Source of the DNA: Candidatus Contendibacter sp. | GTDB lineage: Bacteria; Pseudomonadota; Gammaproteobacteria; Competibacterales; Competibacteraceae | Length of the DNA stretch: 64,000 nt | Assembly: GCA_008933795.1 (NCBI GenBank) | Contig: WBUJ01000003.1 | Coordinates: forward strand, 1-64,000 | Direction: 5' to 3' | Part shown: positions 46,262 through 55,246 of the stretch, piece after piece | Layout: every line of letters begins with the position of its first letter | Numbering within the stretch: position 1 is the first letter of the stretch | The notes under the pieces: generated by a model | The model's database searches: none | What the model was told of the DNA's origin: nothing | What the model saw: only the letters and a program-made list of their open reading frames with translations | Position numbers and translations under genes: made by a program

Positions 46262-47779
46262 ATGCCCGGTCGAATGGAATTTCAGTTGAACCTGCCCAAG
46301 TCCGCCCCGACCCCAACCGGCCGGGATTCCGACGCACCGCCGCGCCTTTTGATCATGGCCGACTTTAGCGGGCGTGGTCAGCGCGAACCGCCCGCCGCCG
46401 ATCCGAATCTCGCCAGCCGGCCCCTGCTGGCGGTGGACGCGGACCATTTCAGCGCCGTCATGGCTCGGCTGGAACCCACGCTGCGGTTGCCGCTGGCGGC
46501 TGGCGCAGACCTCGCGGTCCGCTTCACCCAACTCGACGATTTTCATCCCGATGCGCTCTATCGGCGGCTGGAACCGTTCCAGGCCTTGCGCCGCACTCGC
46601 GCTCGCCTGCTCGATCCGGCCCATTTTACCCAGGCGGCAGCCGAATTGGTCCCCCTGGCCGCGCCGGAACCGGTCCATTCCGAACCGTCCGCCCCAGCGG
46701 AAGGTGAGTCGGCCCTGCTCGAACGCCTGCTGGGTCGCGCGCCGGCGGCTCCGCCCGCCGCCCGGCCCGTCGAGGCGGGAGCGAATGTCATTCAAAACTG
46801 GTTGCGAACCATCGTGCGACCGCACATCGTGCATACCGATCCGCGCCAATCCGCCTGGGTGGCGGCCGTGGATGCCGCGCTGGGCGACCAGATGCGGGCC
46901 ATCCTGCATCAACCGGCCTTCCAAGCGCTGGAAGCCGCCTGGCGCGGCGTGCATGGCTTGGTCGCCAACCTCGACGATGACGGGGCGCGCGTTTTCCTGC
47001 TCGATGTCACCCAGCAGGAACTACTGCTCGACTTGCGCGCGGCCGGCGGTAAACCGCAAGCGACCGGCCTGCATACCCTGCTGATCGAGCGCGGGGTGCG
47101 GATGCCCGACGGCCAGCCCTGGACGCTGCTGGTCGGCGACTACCCCTTTGGCGCCGCGCCCGAGGATATTGCGTTGCTAGCGGCCCTGGGTTCGCTGGCC
47201 AGCCACGCCGGCGGCCCGTTCCTGGCGGCGGCCAAACCGGAACTGCTGGGGTGCGACTTGGCGGAGACGCTGGCTGACCCCACGCGCTGGTCGCCGCCAT
47301 CGACCGAGGCCGAACAAAACTGGCTGGCGCTGCGCCGATGCGAAATTGCGCCCTGGCTTGGCTTGGCCTTGCCGCGTGTCCTGTTGCGTCTGCCCTATGG
47401 CCAAAAGACCGAGCCGGTCGAAGCGTTCGCTTTCGAGGAGATGCCGGGCGGCCGCGATCCCGAGACGTACCTCTGGGGCAATCCAGCCCTGGCCTGCGCA
47501 CGACTGATCGCGGCGGCGTTTGCGGAAAATGGTTGGGATTTCAGCCCCGGCGACGTGCTGGAACTCGATGACTGTCCCACCCACATTTACGAAGCGGCCG
47601 GCGAACGAGTCATGCAACCCGCCGCCGAGGTTTTGCTGGGCGAACGGGCCATGTTGGAGATCCTGGCGCGCGGGCCGATGCCGCTGCTGGGTCACCGCCA
47701 GCGCAACGCGATCCGGCTGGCGCGGTTTCAGTCGCTGGCCGATCCGCCGGCGGCGCTGGCCGGCGCGTGGCGGTCCTGA
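46262..47779 (+). CDS. Fused TssB-TssC-like contractile sheath protein
   Basis: N-terminal TssB-like (MEFQLNLPKS...LLIMADFSGRG...FHPDALYRRLEPFQALRRTRARL), then TssC-like (HPAFQALEAAWRGVHGLV, TLLVGDYPFG, LPRVLLRLPYGQKTEPVEAFAFEE, YLWGNPALACA). Confidence 0.75.
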   Translation: MPGRMEFQLNLPKSAPTPTGRDSDAPPRLLIMADFSGRGQREPPAADPNLASRPLLAVDADHFSAVMARLEPTLRLPLAAGADLAVRFTQLDDFHPDALYRRLEPFQALRRTRARLLDPAHFTQAAAELVPLAAPEPVHSEPSAPAEGESALLERLLGRAPAAPPAARPVEAGANVIQNWLRTIVRPHIVHTDPRQSAWVAAVDAALGDQMRAILHQPAFQALEAAWRGVHGLVANLDDDGARVFLLDVTQQELLLDLRAAGGKPQATGLHTLLIERGVRMPDGQPWTLLVGDYPFGAAPEDIALLAALGSLASHAGGPFLAAAKPELLGCDLAETLADPTRWSPPSTEAEQNWLALRRCEIAPWLGLALPRVLLRLPYGQKTEPVEAFAFEEMPGGRDPETYLWGNPALACARLIAAAFAENGWDFSPGDVLELDDCPTHIYEAAGERVMQPAAEVLLGERAMLEILARGPMPLLGHRQRNAIRLARFQSLADPPAALAGAWRS

Positions 47780-48471
47780 TGGCGGCGTCACCCTCCTTCA
47801 TCGCGATCCGCAACCTGCGCAAGCACTATACCGAGGGCGACCAGCAGCGGATTATCTTCGCTGACCTGACCCTGGACATCGCTCGGGGCGAGTTTGTTGC
47901 CCTGCTTGGCCCATCCGGTTCCGGCAAATCCACCCTGCTCAACCTGCTGGGCGGCATTGACCTGCCGGACGCCGGCCAGATTCGCGTTAGTGACCGGATG
48001 TTAACTACCTTGCCCGAAGTTGAGCGCACCCGGTTCCGTCGCCGGCATATCGGTTTCGTGTTCCAGTTCTTCAACCTGATTCCAACCCTGACCGTCGAGG
48101 AAAATCTGCTGCTGCCTCTGGAATTGAATGGCCTGACGCTGCCAGAGCAACGCGACCAGGCGCTGGAGTTGCTGGATCAGGTCGGACTGGGCAACCGCCG
48201 CACCAGTTTCCCGGAACGGCTGTCCGGCGGCGAGCAGCAGCGGCTGGCCCTGGCCCGGGCGCTGGTTCACGGTCCCTGGCTGCTGCTGGCCGACGAACCG
48301 ACCGGCAACCTCGACGCCGCCACCGGCGAACGCATCCTGGATCTGTTGTTGACCCTGCACCGCCAAGCGGAAACCACCATGATCATGGTCACCCACAGCC
48401 AGGCCGTAGCCGCCCGCGCCGACCGGATTCTGGCGCTGGAGGCCGGGCAGATTCAGGAACTGGCCCGGTGA
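47779..48471 (+). CDS. ABC transporter ATP-binding protein (LolD/MacB-type)
   Basis: Walker [54 protein letters not shown] overlap with upstream ORF. Confidence 0.9.
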   Translation: MAASPSFIAIRNLRKHYTEGDQQRIIFADLTLDIARGEFVALLGPSGSGKSTLLNLLGGIDLPDAGQIRVSDRMLTTLPEVERTRFRRRHIGFVFQFFNLIPTLTVEENLLLPLELNGLTLPEQRDQALELLDQVGLGNRRTSFPERLSGGEQQRLALARALVHGPWLLLADEPTGNLDAATGERILDLLLTLHRQAETTMIMVTHSQAVAARADRILALEAGQIQELAR

Positions 48472-50972
48472 CGCCGCTGCTCTGGCGGGCGTTGCTACGC
48501 CATCCGCTGCGTCATCCCTGGCAACTGGGCCTGGCGATTCTCGGCATCGCGCTCGGGGTGGCCGTAGTGGTGGCGGTGGATCTGGCCAACGTCAGCGCCC
48601 GGCGCAGTTTCGATCTGGCCATGAACCGCCTGACTGGCCACGCCACCCATCGCCTGGTCGGCGGACCCCATGGCGTACCCGAGGCTCTCTATGTCCAGTT
48701 GCGACTGGAACGCGGCCTGCGCCAAGCGGCCCCGGTCGTGACCGGTACACTGCCGCGCGCCGACCAGCCCGGCCAACTGCTGCAAATCCTCGGCATTGAT
48801 CCCTTTGCCGAAGCGCCGTTTCGCGACCCCGCCGCCGATATGACTGGCAGTAATTTCGATCTGCGCGCGCTGCTGTTGCAGCCGGACGCCGCCCTGCTGC
48901 CCGAATCCCTCGGCGACCAGGTTATTTTGCGACGCGGCGAGCAACGTTTCACTCTGCGCCGCGCCGGCACGCTGCACGGGCCGGAACTGGACGGTCTGAT
49001 CATTACCGACCTCAGCACCGCCCAAACTCTGCTGGGCCACGCCGGACGACTCAGCCACATTGACCTGATCCTGCCGGAAGGGAACGCCGGCGAAACGCTG
49101 GCCGCCGAACTGCGCGCTGGTCTGCCCTCGGACTTGCGGCTGGAACGTCCCGCGCAACGCAATCAGGCCACGGCGGACCTCAGCGCCGCCTTTTCGCTCA
49201 ATCTCACCGCCATGAGCCTGCTGGCGCTGGTGGTCGGCATGTTCCTGATCTACAACGCGATCAGCTTTTCGGTGGTGCAACGCCGCGCCTTGTTGGGCAT
49301 GTTGCGGGCGCTGGGCGTCAGCCGCCGGGAACTGCTCCTCGGCATCCTGGGCGAGGCGCTGCTACTGGGGCTGGCGGGCACCCTGCTCGGCGGACTGCTG
49401 GGGCTATGGATCGGTTCCGGGCTGGTGCATCTGGTCACCCGTACTATCAACGATTTGTACTACGTCCTCAGCGTCCGCGAGTTTTTCATTGACCCGTGGT
49501 CGCTGGCCAAGGGCGCGGCGCTGGGCCTGCTGGCAACCCTGGCGGCGGCCTGGCTGCCGGCGCGGGAAGCCGCCGACGTTCCTCCCGGCCTGGCGTTGAG
49601 CCGCGCCTATCTGGAAAGCCGCTGGCGGGCCGCCCTGCCCCGTCTGGTTCTGACCGGGCTGGCGCTGCTGGGCGGCGGCGGGTTGATCCTGGGGTTCTCC
49701 CACGCCCTGGTTCCTGGTTTCGCCGGGCTATTTCTACTCATTCTCGGCTGCGCCCTGCTGACCCCGCCCGCCGTGGTCGGTCTGGTGCGGTTGAACCGGC
49801 CGCTGGCAACCCGGCTGGGCCTGCTGGCGCGGATGGCTAACCGCGATGTCGCCCGCCATCTCAGCCGCACCGGCATTGCAGTGGCGGCGCTGATGGTAGC
49901 GTTCGCCACCACGGTCGGCGTCGGGGTGATGGTGGACAGCTTCCGGGGCGGAGTGATGATCTGGATCAACGACCTGCTCAACGCCGATTTGTACCTCGCG
50001 CCGCCCGCCATGGAGGATGGCGGGGGTGCGGAGACCGTGCAACCGGCGGCGCTGGCGGCCTTGCGCGAAACGCCAGGCGTGGCGGCGGTTTCCACCTATC
50101 GGCGGATCACGGTCGATCTTCATGGCCACCCCGTCCAGGTCATGGCAGTAGACCTCGCCCCCGCGTCCCAGGCCGGCTATCGCCTGATCGCCGGCGATCC
50201 CGCCACCGCCTGGACCGCGTTCCAAACCGGCGAGGCGATCCTGATCTCGGAACCGCTCGCCTATCGCCGTGGTCTGCGGGTCGGCGATTCGCTGGATTTG
50301 CCCACCGACCGGGGAACGCGGCGGTTTGCCATCGCTGGCGTTTTTCTCGATTACGGTTCGGAGCACGGGCGGATTCTGTTGCACCGCTCCGGCTACGAAC
50401 GCGATTGGCGTCAGCCGACGGTCGGTTCGATGGCGGCGTTCGCTGCGCCCGGCGAGAATCTGGCGACCCTGCGCGAACGGCTACAGGACCGGCTGGGACC
50501 GATTCAACCGCTGCTGATCCGCTCCAACCGCGACATTCAGAGCCGCACTCTGGAGATTTTCGACCGCACGTTCACCATTACCAACGTGCTGCGGCTGCTG
50601 GCGATTCTGGTCGCGGTGGTCGGCGTGTTGAGCGCGCTGCTGGCCCTGCACCTGGAGCGGGCGCGAGAATTCGCGGTGCTGCGCGCCACTGGCATGACGG
50701 CGGGCGAAATCGGTGGGCTGGTGTCGTTGCAGACCGGGTTCATGGGCGCCGCCGCCGGATTGCTCGCCCTGCCGACTGGCGTGCTGCTGGCGGCGGTGTT
50801 GATCTTCGTCATCAACCGGCGCGCGTTCGGCTGGAGTCTGCCGTTCCAGGTGGATTCAATCCTGTTCCTGGAAACCCTGGCGCTGGCGATCCTCGCCGCC
50901 CTGTTGGCCGGGCTGTATCCTATCTGGCGGATGGCCCGCGCCCGGCCCGCCGACGCGCTGCGGACGGAGTAG
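48468..50972 (+). CDS. FtsX-like ABC transporter permease
   Basis: 834 aa; N-terminal TM plus two sets of FtsX-like TM regions; start overlaps the stop of the ATPase gene. Confidence 0.9.
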   Translation: MTPLLWRALLRHPLRHPWQLGLAILGIALGVAVVVAVDLANVSARRSFDLAMNRLTGHATHRLVGGPHGVPEALYVQLRLERGLRQAAPVVTGTLPRADQPGQLLQILGIDPFAEAPFRDPAADMTGSNFDLRALLLQPDAALLPESLGDQVILRRGEQRFTLRRAGTLHGPELDGLIITDLSTAQTLLGHAGRLSHIDLILPEGNAGETLAAELRAGLPSDLRLERPAQRNQATADLSAAFSLNLTAMSLLALVVGMFLIYNAISFSVVQRRALLGMLRALGVSRRELLLGILGEALLLGLAGTLLGGLLGLWIGSGLVHLVTRTINDLYYVLSVREFFIDPWSLAKGAALGLLATLAAAWLPAREAADVPPGLALSRAYLESRWRAALPRLVLTGLALLGGGGLILGFSHALVPGFAGLFLLILGCALLTPPAVVGLVRLNRPLATRLGLLARMANRDVARHLSRTGIAVAALMVAFATTVGVGVMVDSFRGGVMIWINDLLNADLYLAPPAMEDGGGAETVQPAALAALRETPGVAAVSTYRRITVDLHGHPVQVMAVDLAPASQAGYRLIAGDPATAWTAFQTGEAILISEPLAYRRGLRVGDSLDLPTDRGTRRFAIAGVFLDYGSEHGRILLHRSGYERDWRQPTVGSMAAFAAPGENLATLRERLQDRLGPIQPLLIRSNRDIQSRTLEIFDRTFTITNVLRLLAILVAVVGVLSALLALHLERAREFAVLRATGMTAGEIGGLVSLQTGFMGAAAGLLALPTGVLLAAVLIFVINRRAFGWSLPFQVDSILFLETLALAILAALLAGLYPIWRMARARPADALRTE

Positions 50973-51109
50973 CCAACGACTGGGTGGAGTCCTTGAAATC
51001 AACAAACCCTGACAATTCCTGGCAGCCGACCCTCTATATGCTGGGTAGCCTGACCTTCGCCCGCCGACGCGGATGAAGATGCGCGCAACCCAACGATGGT
51101 GGGGTCCTC

Positions 51110-53419
51110 ATGACAACGAGCCTCGAAACCGCCTGGCATCCGACCGCCTGTATCCTGTGTAGCCTCAATTGTGGCTTGCTCGTGCAAACGGGAGGACAAA
51201 ACGGGCGGGAACTACTCCGCATCAAGGGCGATAAGGCGCATCCGGTTTCGCGGGGCTATGTGTGCGAGAAGGCCCAGCGCCTCAACTTTTACCAGAACAG
51301 CGAGGATCGGCTGACCAGCCCGTTGCGGCGCAAGCCCGACGGAACCTTCGAGCCCATTTCCTGGGATACCGCCATCCGCGAAATCGCCGACCGATTCATG
51401 GCAATCAAACAGCAATACGGTGGCGACAAGATTCTGTTTTACGGCGGCGGCGGCCAGGGCAATCACCTCGGCGGCACCTATGCGACCAATACCCTGACCG
51501 CGCTCGGCAACCGCTATCGCTCGAACGCGCTGGCCCAGGAAAAGACCGGCGAGTTCTGGGTCAATGGCAAGATGATCGGGGCCGGCATCCATGGCGATTT
51601 CGAGCATTGCGAGGTGGCGTTATTCATCGGCAAGAATCCCTGGCAATCCCACGGTTTCGCCCGGGCGCGAGCCACGCTTCAGGAGATCATCAAGGATCCC
51701 CAGCGGTCGCTGATCGTGATTGACCCATGCCGGACCGAAACGGCCGAAAAAGCGGATTACCATCTGGCGGTCAAACCGGGCGCCGACGCCTGGTGCCTGG
51801 CCGCGCTGGTGGCGATCCTGATTCAGGAACAACGGATTCAGCGGGAGTGGGTGGCCCAACACACGGTCGGTTTCGAAAACATCGAGCCGCTGTTCAATCA
51901 TCTCGACATTGCCCGCTACGCCGCGATTTGCGGAGTGGACGAGGCGCTGTTGCGAACCGTGGCGCGGCGGATCGCCGAGGCGGAGTCGGTGGCGGTCTTT
52001 GAAGACCTCGGGATGCAGATGAACCGGCATTCCACCCTGAGTAGCTGGTTGCAACGGTTGATCTGGCTCCTGACCGGTCACTACGCCAAGCCGGGCGGCA
52101 TGAATGCCTTTACGCCGCTACTCAGTCTGGGGGCGGTGGGCAAAGGGGAGTCGGTCAAGGGCGCGGCCCCGGCTGATCCCAAGGGCAAGGTCAGCCCGGT
52201 CGCCGGCGCCAAAATCATCATCGGCCTGATTCCCTGCAACGTCATCCCCGAGGAAATCCTGACCGATCATCCCCATCGCTACCGAGCGATGCTGATCGAG
52301 AGCGGCAACCCTGCGCATTCGCTGGCGGACAGCCAGAAAATGCGCGAGGCGCTGCGGGCGCTGGATTTGGTCGTGGTCATTGACGTGGCGATGACGGAAA
52401 CGGCGCGGGAGGCGCATTACATCCTGCCCGCCGCCAGCCAGTTCGAGAAATGCGAGGCCACCTATTTCAATCTCGAATTTCCGCGCAACGCCTTCCATCT
52501 GCGTCATCGCCTGTTTGAACCCTTGCCTGGAACCCTGCCCGAACCGGAAATCCATGCCCGCCTTCTGGCAGCCATGGGCGCGTTGCGAGCCCGCGAGGTC
52601 TGGCCGTTGCGCCTGGCCGCCAAGTTTGGGCGCAAAGTGTTCGCCGCCGCGTTTTTCGCCGCCATGGCCATCAACAAAAATATCGGTCGCTACGCCCAGA
52701 GCGTGCTGTACCGCGCGCTCGGCCCTACTTTGCCCGAAGGATTGGAAGCCGCCGCTGTCTACTGGGGTGTGGCCCACCGCTATGTCCGGGCGAACCGCAA
52801 GGCGGCGGCGCGAGCTGGATTTGGCGGCTCGCCGTTCGCCGCCGGGGAAAACCTGTTCGACGCGATCCTCGACAGCCCATCCGGCGTGGTCTTCGCCGAT
52901 AACGAATACGCCGACTCCTGGCTGGCCGTTCGGCGGCCCGAGCATCGGATCAAGCTGGATTTGACCGAACTACGGGGTGAACTGGAAATGCTGAACGCGG
53001 CAATCCCGGCGACTGATCCCGAATTCCCGTTCATCCTGTCCGCTGGCGAACGCCGGACGGATACCACCAACACCATCATTCGCAATCCGGGCTGGGATGC
53101 CAAAAATCTCATCGGCAAGTTGCGGATTCATCCGCGTGACGCCGAACAACTGGGTTGCGAAGACGGGAGCCGGATTCGCGTCAGAACCAAACGGGGCAGC
53201 GCCGAGGCGATGGTTGAACTCTCCGAGCGGATGCAACCGGGGCACGTCTCCCTCCCGAACGGTCAGGGGATGGATTATCAAACGGCGGACGGCCGCTTGA
53301 TCCACAAGGGCGTTGCGCCCAACGAGCTCACCGACTGTGCCGCGCGGGATTTCCTGGCGGGCACGCCCTGGCACAAGTCAGTGCCGGCCCGGTTGGAGCG
53401 CGTCAGCGCCGAGCGGTGA
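51110..53419 (+). CDS. Molybdopterin-dependent oxidoreductase
   Basis: 769 aa; N-terminal 4Fe-4S motif CILCSLNCGLL...GYVCEKA; MopB domain and C-terminal molydopterin dinucleotide-binding region. Confidence 0.88.
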   Translation: MTTSLETAWHPTACILCSLNCGLLVQTGGQNGRELLRIKGDKAHPVSRGYVCEKAQRLNFYQNSEDRLTSPLRRKPDGTFEPISWDTAIREIADRFMAIKQQYGGDKILFYGGGGQGNHLGGTYATNTLTALGNRYRSNALAQEKTGEFWVNGKMIGAGIHGDFEHCEVALFIGKNPWQSHGFARARATLQEIIKDPQRSLIVIDPCRTETAEKADYHLAVKPGADAWCLAALVAILIQEQRIQREWVAQHTVGFENIEPLFNHLDIARYAAICGVDEALLRTVARRIAEAESVAVFEDLGMQMNRHSTLSSWLQRLIWLLTGHYAKPGGMNAFTPLLSLGAVGKGESVKGAAPADPKGKVSPVAGAKIIIGLIPCNVIPEEILTDHPHRYRAMLIESGNPAHSLADSQKMREALRALDLVVVIDVAMTETAREAHYILPAASQFEKCEATYFNLEFPRNAFHLRHRLFEPLPGTLPEPEIHARLLAAMGALRAREVWPLRLAAKFGRKVFAAAFFAAMAINKNIGRYAQSVLYRALGPTLPEGLEAAAVYWGVAHRYVRANRKAAARAGFGGSPFAAGENLFDAILDSPSGVVFADNEYADSWLAVRRPEHRIKLDLTELRGELEMLNAAIPATDPEFPFILSAGERRTDTTNTIIRNPGWDAKNLIGKLRIHPRDAEQLGCEDGSRIRVRTKRGSAEAMVELSERMQPGHVSLPNGQGMDYQTADGRLIHKGVAPNELTDCAARDFLAGTPWHKSVPARLERVSAER

Positions 53420-53428
53420 CTACGGGAC

Positions 53429-54589
53429 ATGAACAGAGGCAGGCGCTACGGGGTGTGGGCCGGCGGGTTGCTGGCGGCGCTGATCATCGGCCTGATCGGC
53501 TACCGCCTGCTGCAACCTTCCTCTCAGTCCACTCGCGGCGTCGCCGTGAGTTCAGCCCTGGGCGGAGACGATAACGCGGGCTATCAGCGGGCCTATATGC
53601 CCCGGCCCTTTGAGTTTCCCGCCGATCACGGCCCACACCCGGAATTCCGTAATGAATGGTGGTACGCGACCGGCAACCTGGCCGACGCCGCTGGCCGGCA
53701 GTTCGGCTATCAACTGACCCTGTTTCGCATCGCGCTGTCCCCGACTGCGCCGCCGGCGGATTCGCCCTGGCGCGCAAACCAGGTCTATATGGGCCATTTC
53801 GCGCTGACCGATGTCGCCGATAACCGCCATTACCACTTTGAACGCTTCAGCCGGGGCGCGCTGGACCTGGCGGGCGCGCAAGCGACCCCGTTTCGGGTCT
53901 GGCTGGAAAACTGGGCGCTGACCGGCGCGGAAGCCGACCTCTTTCCGCTGCGCATCCGCGCCCGCGAAGGCGACATCGCCCTCGATCTGACGCTGGACGC
54001 CGGCAAGCCGGTCGTGTTGCAAGGCGACCGGGGGTTGAGCCAGAAAAGCGCCGAAGCCGGCAACGCCTCCTATTATTACTCCCACACTCGGATGCCGACT
54101 CAAGGCACGGTCACTGTTGGAGGGCGGAATTTCACGGTCAGCGGCGCAAGCTGGCTGGATCGGGAATGGAGCACCAGCGCGCTGGGATCGGATCAGAGCG
54201 GTTGGGACTGGTTCGCGCTGCAACTGGACGATGGGCGGGAGCTGATGTTCTACCGGTTGCGTCGCAAGGACGGCGGCATGGACTCGTTCAGCACGGGCGT
54301 GCTGGTTAAAGCCGACGGCCAAACGCGGCGGTTACGCTGGAACGATGTGGAATTGCAACCGCTCGGCCAGTGGGTCAGTCCCCACACTCGCGACCGTTAT
54401 CCCGCCGGTTGGCGGTTGCGCCTGCCCGCCGAGAAGCTCGATTTGACCGTGACGCCGAAAGTCGCCGATCAGGAGATGCGGCTGACGGTGCGCTACTGGG
54501 AAGGAGCCGTCGCGGTGAACGGACGGGCCGGCGACCGGGCGGTCGGCGGACAGGGTTATCTGGAAATGACGCGGTACGACCACCGTTGA
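53429..54589 (+). CDS. AttH/CrtC-like lipocalin-fold protein
   Basis: ADHGPHPEFRNEWWYATGNLADAAGRQFGYQLTLFR; SWLDREWSTSALGSDQSGWDWFALQLDDGRELMFYRLR. Confidence 0.88.
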   Translation: MNRGRRYGVWAGGLLAALIIGLIGYRLLQPSSQSTRGVAVSSALGGDDNAGYQRAYMPRPFEFPADHGPHPEFRNEWWYATGNLADAAGRQFGYQLTLFRIALSPTAPPADSPWRANQVYMGHFALTDVADNRHYHFERFSRGALDLAGAQATPFRVWLENWALTGAEADLFPLRIRAREGDIALDLTLDAGKPVVLQGDRGLSQKSAEAGNASYYYSHTRMPTQGTVTVGGRNFTVSGASWLDREWSTSALGSDQSGWDWFALQLDDGRELMFYRLRRKDGGMDSFSTGVLVKADGQTRRLRWNDVELQPLGQWVSPHTRDRYPAGWRLRLPAEKLDLTVTPKVADQEMRLTVRYWEGAVAVNGRAGDRAVGGQGYLEMTRYDHR

Positions 54590-54676
54590 GATCATGGTCA
54601 AGGTACTCCCGATCCCGCATAATCGCCCCGTTTTCGGATCGCTCGCGTTCGAGCACCCTGCCCCTTCAAATCCACT

Positions 54677-55246
54677 TTGAGTCGTCCAACGGGTTTAATC
54701 ATGGTTCCAACCTCTACGTCCCCGATACCGTCCCGTCCTGCAAAACTCCGCAGGCTACTATGGTTGATCGCACTGGCCCTGCTGACGACGGGCAACGTCC
54801 AAGCCGGCCTTTTCGAGGAAGGCGATATCCTCATGGTGCAGGCGGCTCCGGACGCCATTCATTTCAATTCCAGCCCCGAACATGCCGATTATTCTTGGCT
54901 GGTCGGCGTAGAGTGGCAATCCCCCTCGCGGTGGTTGGTGGGAGCGTCCTACTTTAATAACAGCTTCGACCAGAAATGCCAGTATTACTACTTCGGGAAA
55001 TCCTGGTCGCTGGATTTCATCAGCGACAACGAGTATTTCAAGAACCTGTATTTCAAGCTAACCGGCGGGGTTCTGCTCGGTTACAAGGAGCCCTACGAGG
55101 ACAAGATCCCGTTCAACGACAATGGCGTGGCACCGGGTATTGTGCCGGGGCTGGGTTATAAATTCAATGATTTTAACGTGCAGGTCAATCTGCTTGGTGG
55201 AGCGGGGCTGATATTTACCTTCGGCTACGATCTCATCAAGTGGTGA
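54677..55246 (+). CDS. Exported outer-membrane beta-barrel-like protein
   Basis: Signal peptide LLWLIALALLTTGNVQA; YSWLVGVEWQSPSRWLVGASYFNNSFDQKCQYYYFGKSW; LTGGVLLGYKEPYEDKIPFN. Start codon uncertain (ATG at 54677 or 54701). Confidence 0.65.
   Translation: MSRPTGLIMVPTSTSPIPSRPAKLRRLLWLIALALLTTGNVQAGLFEEGDILMVQAAPDAIHFNSSPEHADYSWLVGVEWQSPSRWLVGASYFNNSFDQKCQYYYFGKSWSLDFISDNEYFKNLYFKLTGGVLLGYKEPYEDKIPFNDNGVAPGIVPGLGYKFNDFNVQVNLLGGAGLIFTFGYDLIKW

Noticed and set aside
41150-47779. Complete T6SS locus
   Set aside because: Only the spike, loading proteins, effector/immunity and a sheath-like fusion are present; no membrane complex, baseplate or ClpV genes are in the window.
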